Shown one piece after another: positions 57,255 to 64,000 of a stretch of DNA of 64,000 nucleotides. The notes below the pieces were generated by a model. The model searched no databases and was not told where the DNA came from. It saw only the letters and a list, made by a program, of their open reading frames with translations. The stretch comes from Bos javanicus (lineage: Eukaryota; Chordata; Mammalia; Artiodactyla; Bovidae), in the NCBI RefSeq assembly GCF_032452875.1, contig NC_083870.1, positions 7,006,001-7,070,000 on the forward strand, in the 5' to 3' direction. Both the position numbers and the translations under genes were made by a program. Position 1 is the first letter of the stretch. Every line of letters begins with the position of its first letter.

Positions 57255-59960
57255 TAGGTTATTTCCAGTTTGGGCCAATGGACCCAGTGTAATTTGATAC
57301 AACTAATATTTTTGTGCTTATATCTTTGAGAGTTTGCCCAACTCTCTCCTCAGGATAATACCCTAAACATTTTAACATTTTTATACACATTGACAAATTA
57401 GTGCAATCAGAGTTTGCATGGATGCACACTCCAACCAAGGGCAGTGAGAAAGCCAGAAGTCAAGTCTTAAAACATTCTTTATTGACTTGTAACTTGTTTT
57501 ACCATCCTCTTAAAGTATATTTGAAAGAACAGAAGTTCTTGATTTTAATGAAGTCAAATTTATCTTTTTTCTTTGATGGATTGTGATTTCAGTAATATGT
57601 CAATATATAATAAACCCTTGTCCAATGTAATTCACAAAGGTTCTCTTCTGTGTTTTCTTCTAGAGTTGCATAGTTTTAACTTTCACAATTAATGTAGCCC
57701 ATCCTGATTTAATTTTTGCATTTGGGTAAGGTTGGGGTTGGTGTTTTATTAAATATGGCCACCTATTTGTTCCAGCTCAATTGTTGAACAGATTATTCTT
57801 TCTCCCAATAAATTGCTTTGGTGCCTTTGTAAAACAAAAACTATCAACTATGTAAGTCTGGCTCTATTTCTGAGCTCTTAGCCTTGATTTTTTTTTCTTT
57901 ATGCAAATTCTATATTATGTTGATTACCATCAGTTTATAATAAGTCTTGAAATAAGATGGTGTAAATCACTCAACTTTTCAAGGTTATTTTGGCTATCTT
58001 AGATCCTTTGTATTTCCATACATATTTCAGATTCAGCTTTTCAACTAAGACACACACGCACAGACACCAAGACTGAAGATAGACTGAGATTGCATAAAAC
58101 TATAGGTCAATCTGGGGAGAACCAACATGATAATACTAATTCTTCTGATCCATGAATATAGTTTAACCTCTTTCATTTATATGAAAGAAGTTCTACAGTT
58201 TCTTGTAAAAGTTGTAAAAGAAACTTTTACAGTTTCTCTCAAAAATGTTTTGTAACAGATCTTGTACATCTTTGGTCAAATTTATCCCTAAAATTTCATA
58301 TGCTTGATGTTATTTTAAATGATAACAGGTTTTAACGATTTAAATTTTTAAATTATTTTAATTTCACTTTCCACTTATTCAATGCAATTGAGTGGATACA
58401 CAATTAATTTTTATGTATTGAACTTGTATCCTGCAACCTTGCTAAATTCACTTATTGCTCTAGTGGCTTTTTGGGTAGAATTTCTGTATGATTTTCTATA
58501 TGCCATCTACAATTAAGAGAACTGTACTTCTCCCATTTCAGTGTTTCTGTTCCATTTTTTTTTCTTGCCTTATTGCACTACCTAAGAGTTTTAGAACAAT
58601 GTGGAAGTGATGAGTGCAAAAATCCTCATCATTTTCTGACCTTGTGGAAAAGTATTCAGTCTTTTCCTGTTAACTATGTTTTTAGCCCTTCTATTCCTAG
58701 TAGGGCTGTTTTTTTGTGCATCAACTTAGATGGTAGTGTGAATTTTTGTTCCTTGTCTCTTAATCAACAGGTTTTTTTTTTTCAAGATTCCATGTATAAG
58801 TGATACCATTTATCTCTGACAGCATTTATCTCTGTTTAACATGATTGAATAATATTCTACTGTTTATACATACCACATCTTCTTTATCCATTCATCAGCT
58901 GATGGACATGTAGGGTTTCTTTATCTTAGCTATTGCGAATAATTCTGCAATGAATAAGGGAGTACGGATATTTCTTAGATATCTTGTTTTCATTCCCTTT
59001 GGCCATATACTCAGAAGTGGGATTAATGAATAACATGGTAGTTCTATTTTTACTTTTTTGAGGAACCTCTATACTATTTTTTGTAGTGGCTGTATCAATT
59101 TGCATTCCCACCAAGAGTGCACAAGGGTTCCCTTCTCTCCATAGTTTTACCTACACTTGTTATCTCTTGTCTCTTTGATGACAGCTGTTCCAACAGATGG
59201 GCTTCCCTAATGGCTCAGTGCTAAAGCCCTTGCCTGCCAATGCAGGAGATGCGGGTTGATCCTTGGGTTGGAAAGATCCCCTGGAGAAGGAAATGACAAC
59301 TCATTCCCGTATTCTTGCCTGGGAAATCCCAGGGACAGAGGAGCATGGTGGACTGCAGTCCATGGAGTCACAAAAGAGTCAGATACAACTTAGCAACTAC
59401 ACAACAATAATTTTAACTGGTATGAGGTAATACCTCACTGTGATTTTGATTTCAATTTCCCTGATGATTAGTAATCATCAGGTTGAGCACCTTTTCATAT
59501 ATCTCTTGTATTTGTATATCTTCTTTGGAAAAACATCTATCCTTTATGCATTTTGTAAAAAATACTTATGTGCATAAACATTTAGGGTTGTTCTATCCTC
59601 TTGATTAATTGACACCTTTATCTCTTTGAAAATCCCCTTATTTATTCCTGGTTAGAGTCCCTCTCTGAAGTCTACTTTAGCTGATATTGCTAGCTTTACT
59701 TGTATTAGTGTTAATAGGATATATTTTCCCCATCAATTAACTTTTAACCTAATTGTGTCTTTATTTTTTTCAGTTAATTATTAGACTTTATTCTGAGAAT
59801 TTCAACAAGTTTGCTGTTCCCCAGTGGACAGTGGAATCACAATTTTCTGTCTTTATTTTTATATCAGGTGTCTTATAGGAAACATAAACTCGAGTTTTGC
59901 TTTTTTATCCAATCTAAACAATAACTTCCCTTTACTCAAGACTTCTCTTGTCCCACCAAA
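57255..59960 (-). mobile_element. Old L1 (L1M-like) pieces, minus strand
   Basis: 57255-58790 covers the ORF2 C-terminal and RT region in complement (CAGAAGTTCTTGATTTTAAT, TTGAACTTGTATCCTGCAAC). 58790-59570 covers a 3' end again (CACATCTTCTTTATCCATTC, GGTGTGAGG-like block), with PTSEYMAKGNENKIS readable in complement. 59580-59960 is endonuclease-like. At least two elements are present because the 3' region occurs after the RT region. Confidence 0.72.
59197..59412 (+). mobile_element. Bov-tA SINE
   Basis: Complete plus-strand copy from GGGCTTCCCTAATGGCTCAG to GCAACTACACAACAATAA, inserted in the old L1. Confidence 0.92.
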
Positions 59961-59964
59961 AAAA

Positions 59965-60725
59965 GATTTTAAGTAAGACTCAAAAATATTTAACTCTTTC
60001 CAAGTAGCTTCCTTGCACCCTTAGAAATGTGTTCAATAATATTTATAAGAATACAAAAGTAACCATCACCAAATAAGGTAAAATGTCAGAATGTTATCTA
60101 AATATTCCTATTAAAGGGAAGGAGAAATGTTAATCAATAGGAACAAATTCAGAAATGAACCAACATCATTTTTTAAGGACATTAAGATAATCAATGTCCT
60201 TTGGGTTATATTACACCAGAAGAAGAATCGATAAATCTTTGTGGGAAGACCATGACTGTGTACTGCTATTCTTCTCAAATGAAGGCAAATTGGTTCTGAG
60301 TACTTTGCTAGGAATTTCAGATAGATAGATGGCTTGCTTTTGCTTGACCTACAGCAAATCTTTTCATAGACCTAGGTGCCAGATTTGTGATTATTCTATC
60401 CCAAAAAATGTGCACATCTAGAACAGCAATTGAAAATACAATAACCTTGGATTAATGTTGTAATAATTCATAGTCATTCTCCAAGATATATCTAGTGATT
60501 GCACTGGCCAAATGGGTGAGCTAAATGAGAATGTGGTAGGAATCAACACAGCATACATTTCATGATTTGATGGTGCTCTTAGAATAGAAATTTCTTCTAG
60601 GGATGTGAATTGCTTCAGTTTACTCTCTTGGAAGGTGAAACCAGTTATAGGAGCTCAGGTTTGGCCCTTCCCACTACAATAGTACTCATTCTATGATTCA
60701 AAGAACCAGTAAGATTGTGCCAGTT
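59965..60725. other. Unassigned intron sequence
   Basis: No exon, coding frame or named repeat was recognised. Confidence 0.4.
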
Positions 60726-60729
60726 TCCA

Positions 60730-60935
60730 AGTGTGTAAGTGTTAGTCACTCAGTCATGTCCAACTTTTGGGGACTCCACTGTATGTGGCCCGTGAGGCTT
60801 CTCGATCCATGGGATTCTCCAGGCAAAAATACTGGAGTGGGTTGTCATTCCCTTCTCCAGGGATCTTCCTGACCCAGGGCTCAAACCCAGTTCTCCTGTA
60901 TTGCAGACAAATTCATTACTGTCTGAGCCACCATA
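60730..60935 (-). mobile_element. Bov-tA SINE, minus strand
   Basis: Complement of a Bov-tA with several deletions, adjoining a BovB tail. Confidence 0.88.
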
Positions 60936-60940
60936 AACAC

Positions 60941-61082
60941 CTCAAGATGGTTGGATGACTTCACAGGCTCAATGGACATGAGTCTGAGCAAACTCCAGGA
61001 GATAGTGAAGGAAGAGAAGTCTGTCGTGCTGCAGTCCATGGGGTTGCAAAGAGTCAGACATAACCTAGTTACCGAACAACAA
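60941..61082 (+). mobile_element. BovB 3' tail
   Basis: Last ~140 bp of BovB, from AGATGGTTGGATGACTTCAC to GAACAACAA. Confidence 0.9.
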
Positions 61083-61848
61083 TGAAGTATTTAAGTACAT
61101 TTCTGGAACTGGAGAAATAACCATAGGATGGCCCCATGGTCCCACTGAGCCCACTCTAAATAGACTCAGGTCAAAATTTCTTATATCACCTGACCTCAGG
61201 AGTTCTAATTCTGAATTCCTGAATCAGGGTCTCTGGAACATTTGCATCTCTGAGTGTTAGTATCAGTCCAGAGCCACTATCAAATAACCTTCAGAAACAT
61301 GAGCACTTTTCCTTTTTCCAGTATATAGTCCCCCTGTAGGTTTTTCTGGGAAACGCTTGAAGTGTTGTCACATTCCTTCCTTAAAAGAACCCAGAAGCCC
61401 AACATTCCTTTCAATGAAAGGGATCTGAGACTGTGAACTGGATTAAATCTATAAGTTGAATAAGACACCCAAGAATCCCTTTTCTGTGACCCAAGTCAGG
61501 GTTCTTCCACCAGACCTAGAAGTTCTCTGTTTACTTTATACCCAACAGCACTTTTGACTGTCCATCATCATTCTCTGCTTTGCAATCCAGTGAATCAATT
61601 AAACATCACCACAGATGTACAGTAAGCTGTTTCTTATACTGTTACATCCCTGTGGTTTATGATAACTGGCTATCTTTGTCTCTCACTGAATGCCAATACC
61701 TAAGCACACCCCGTTATTTCCACTAAAATCAGGGAACCCAGTTCCATTGTAGAATTTCTCAATGTCAATTCTAGCTTACAGCACAGAGCCAGAGTTTTTC
61801 AAAGATGCTGGTACTCTCCTTGCAATTATTTTTTAGGGCATCATTAAA
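61083..61848. other. Unassigned intron sequence
   Basis: No named repeat or exon recognised. Confidence 0.4.
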
Positions 61849-61856
61849 TCACCTAA

Positions 61857-62045
61857 GGGGCTTCCCTGGTGACTCAGACCATAGAGAATCAGCCTGCAAT
61901 GTGGGAGACCTGGGTTGGGAAGATCCCCTGGAGGACGGCATGGCAACCCACTCCAGTATTCTTGCCCAAGGACAGAGGAGCCTGGCGGGCTCCAGTCCAT
62001 GGGGTGGCAGATTCAGACATGACAATGAGTAAGCACAGCACTAAG
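61857..62045 (+). mobile_element. Bov-tA SINE
   Basis: Plus-strand copy with a deletion in the tRNA-like part. TCACCTAA at 61849-61856 and 62046-62053 is the likely duplication. Confidence 0.9.
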
Positions 62046-62514
62046 TCACCTAAAGGGGGGAGAGAAATAACTAAATAGCTTGCATAAATACACTTATAAC
62101 ATTCTCATCTTCCTGAGTTTTTAGATTCCTTTCTCTGTAGAATGCCAAGGAAATTTTAGCATTTGAATCTCTATGGAATGTGAGCCATTATTAACTCCAT
62201 GCTTTAATTTACCAGTCTAGCAAAATGTTTATGACACCCCCAGGTACATGAGCTAATATACTAACTTCAAATCCTGGCTGAGTGTGCCTTTACTGATGAA
62301 TTCAGCCAACAAATGTTCTATTTTATCCTTTTTGGTTTCACATCCTTTTATCTATTTCCACATGTACTCTTTGTATACATGTCTCCCACTGATTGAACCA
62401 ATCAGAAGTCTGAGAGCAAAGGAGCCCATAGAAGTCAGAGCACAGAGCAGAGTGGGTAAAATTAGAAAAAGGAACTGGAGATACGGAAAATATCGAGCAC
62501 ACATGTATATATAC

Positions 62515-62850
62515 TGGTACTGGACATATTAAGTTTGAAATGCCTAACAGACATCCAAGAGAAGATGTTAAATAGTTGGAAAAATGAGTCTGGAGATCAG
62601 GGGCAGGTTGAAGTTAGGACTACAGATTAAAATATAATTTGGTAAGTGTTTATATTTTTACAATAGTCTTTCAGTTCATAAACATTCTACCTCCTTTTGT
62701 TCTGTGAAGTATTTTGTTGGTTAGATTTTTCACATATGTTTGGCACATTTCTTACTAAGATAATTCAATGCAACCCAACAAATAGCGAGAATATACTATG
62801 GGACAGGTAATGTGCTAGAGTGAACAAAGCAGACACTATTCTGATCTGCG
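62515..62850 (+). repeat. Old mammalian dispersed repeat fragments
   Basis: GGACATATTAAGTTTGAAAT, TAACAGACATCCAAGAGAAG and GAGTCTGGAGATCAGGGGCA are the 3' blocks of the ancient repeat family. A 5'-type block (GGACAGGTAATGTGCTAGAG) lies near 62800. Confidence 0.55.
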
Positions 62851-62868
62851 TGTGAGCTACAGATGATG

Positions 62869-63068
62869 TTGTTGAGACACTAAGTCATGTCTGACTCTCT
62901 GCGATCCCATGGACTGTATACCCTGCCTGGCTCCTCTGTCCATGGGATTCCCCAGCAAGAATACTGGGGTGGGTTGCCATTTCCTTCTCTAGGGGATCTT
63001 CCTGACCAAGGATTCAGACCTGCATTGCAGGTGAATTCTTTACCACAGCCACCAGGGAAGCCCCAAAT
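62869..63068 (-). mobile_element. Bov-tA SINE, minus strand
   Basis: Complement of a Bov-tA. TACAGATGATG (62858-62868) and TACAGATGAGG (63069-63079) flank it as target-site duplication. Confidence 0.92.
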
Positions 63069-63079
63069 TACAGATGAGG

Positions 63080-63384
63080 AAACAGATAATTAAAATTCAG
63101 TGTGATAAATGTATATTTTCAAAAGTTCCCCTTCTTTCCTACTGATGAAGTGCCCCACACCAGCATGCCTGACCCGAAGCACTAGGTGGCCTGAGTCAGC
63201 TCGCTGCCTTGCTCTGCCAGGTCTTTGAACAGTGCCTGGATGGCAGAGGTGTCATGTGGCTGGTTATAGTGGTACGTAAATGTGACAATATTGTGATATT
63301 GATTATCACACACCAAGTAAACCCATCTACCTATTGCTCCTCTTCTCTCCCCAAGACAATCAGCCTGAAGTCACCCTTTCCCCC
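63080..63384. other. Unassigned intron sequence
   Basis: Nothing recognised; ends at a T-run. Confidence 0.4.
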
Positions 63385-63730
63385 TCTTTTTTTTTTTCAT
63401 TTTTATTCAGAGCAGTTTAGGTTCACAGAAAATTTGAGAGGAAGATACAGAGTTCTCATATATTCCCTGCCCCTCCAAAAATGCAATATGCCCTCATTAT
63501 CAACATCCCTCACCAGAGTGGTATATTTGTGATAATCGAGGAAACTATACTTATACATCATGATCACCAAAGTCCATAGTTTACATTAGGGCTCAGTGTT
63601 GACACTGTATGATCTATACAAACATATAATGATAACATCATGTGGAGTACTTTTGCTACCCTAAAAATCCTTTATTCATCCCTCCTCACTTCTCACCCCT
63701 GGCAACCACTGATCTTTTTACTGTCTCCAT
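63385..63730 (-). mobile_element. Old L1 3' UTR, minus strand
   Basis: CAGAGCAGTTTAGGTTCACA, TTATCAACATCCCTCACCAG, AGTCCATAGTTTACATTAGG and GGCAACCACTGATCTTTTTA follow a common old L1 3' UTR in complement. Confidence 0.7.
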
Positions 63731-63732
63731 CA

Positions 63733-64000
63733 GCTCAGTTCAGTTCAGTTCAGTCGCTCAGTCATGTCTGACTCTTTGGGACTCCATGGACTGCAGCACG
63801 CCAGGCCTCCCTGTCCATCACCAACTCCTGGAGTTCACTCAAACTCATGTCCATTGAGTCAGTGATACCATCCAACCATCTCATCCTCTGTAATCCCCTT
63901 CTCCTCCCACCTTCAATTTTCCCAGCATCAGGGTCTTTTCCAATGAGTCAGTTCTTTTCATCAGGTGGCCAAAGTATTGGAGTTTCAGCTTCAACATCAG
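63733..64000 (-). mobile_element. BovB 3' end, cut by the window edge
   Basis: Complement of the BovB 3' end with a (TCAGT)n tail, reaching the region coding KLQYFGHL at the window end. Confidence 0.93.

Larger units (their letters stand above)
49930..64000 (+). other. Probable SH2D1B intron 1, continuing beyond the window
   Basis: It starts with the GTGAGT donor. I searched for the expected next exon (coding a sequence like FKNIVYTYRIFREKHGYY in human EAT-2) and saw no convincing match, so the intron is inferred to run to the window end. It is filled with the repeats listed separately. Confidence 0.6.

Noticed and set aside
1..64000. CRISPR array, tRNA genes or bacterial mobile elements
   Set aside because: The tRNA-like boxes all belong to Bov-tA or CHR SINEs. 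No regularly spaced short repeats or prokaryotic genes are present.

Overview
The window is a stretch of ruminant (bovid-type) nuclear DNA. The evidence is the repeat set: BovB (RTE) LINEs, Bov-tA/Bov-A2 SINEs and cetartiodactyl CHR SINEs occur throughout, along with two very long L1 elements of the bovine L1_BT type. Cattle, sheep and goat cannot be separated from this sequence alone. More than half of the window can be assigned to transposable elements. No prokaryotic gene, tRNA, rRNA or CRISPR array is visible.

Layout. 1-6435: a near-full-length L1 on the minus strand, cut by the window edge. 6436-9012: a 2.6 kb spacer with a CHR SINE and a decayed hAT-transposase-derived (ZBED5/GTF2IRD2-like) pseudogene. 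9013-17458: a complete-length but dead L1 on the plus strand. The two L1s are head to head, with their 5' UTR promoters facing each other, and they share two identical nonsense codons in the reverse transcriptase. 17.5-25 kb: MIR, L2, a MaLR LTR and several BovB pieces. 25.7-30.2 kb: a decayed duplicate of the SH2D1B first exon and its flanking intron. 30.2-48.3 kb: nested BovB, Bov-tA, CHR and old L1 material, plus two possible LTRs and a possible DNA transposon. 49.8 kb to the end: exon 1 of SH2D1B (EAT-2) and what is probably its first intron.

The only feature that looks like a working host gene is SH2D1B exon 1 at 49796-49929 (+). It encodes the first 44 residues plus two bases of a small SH2 adaptor of the SLAM-receptor pathway in NK cells, and ends in an intact GTGAGT donor. 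No later exon was found before the window ends. About 24 kb upstream, on the same strand, lies a second version of this exon (25791-25899) with deletions, an early stop and a destroyed splice donor. A block of intron is duplicated with it (28.8-30.2 kb against 55.8-57.0 kb). This recalls the tandem Eat2a/Eat2b (ERT) arrangement of rodents and the human SH2D1 pseudogene.

The most unusual structures are: the decayed SH2D1B paralogue; two L1 copies sharing premature stops; three BovB elements with an inverted 5' segment (twin-priming-like); a tail-only insertion with target-site duplication in L1 ORF1; a perfect 14 bp palindrome inside a BovB copy; and ~140 bp tandem monomers in the L1 5' UTRs. 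I found no clearly new molecular system.
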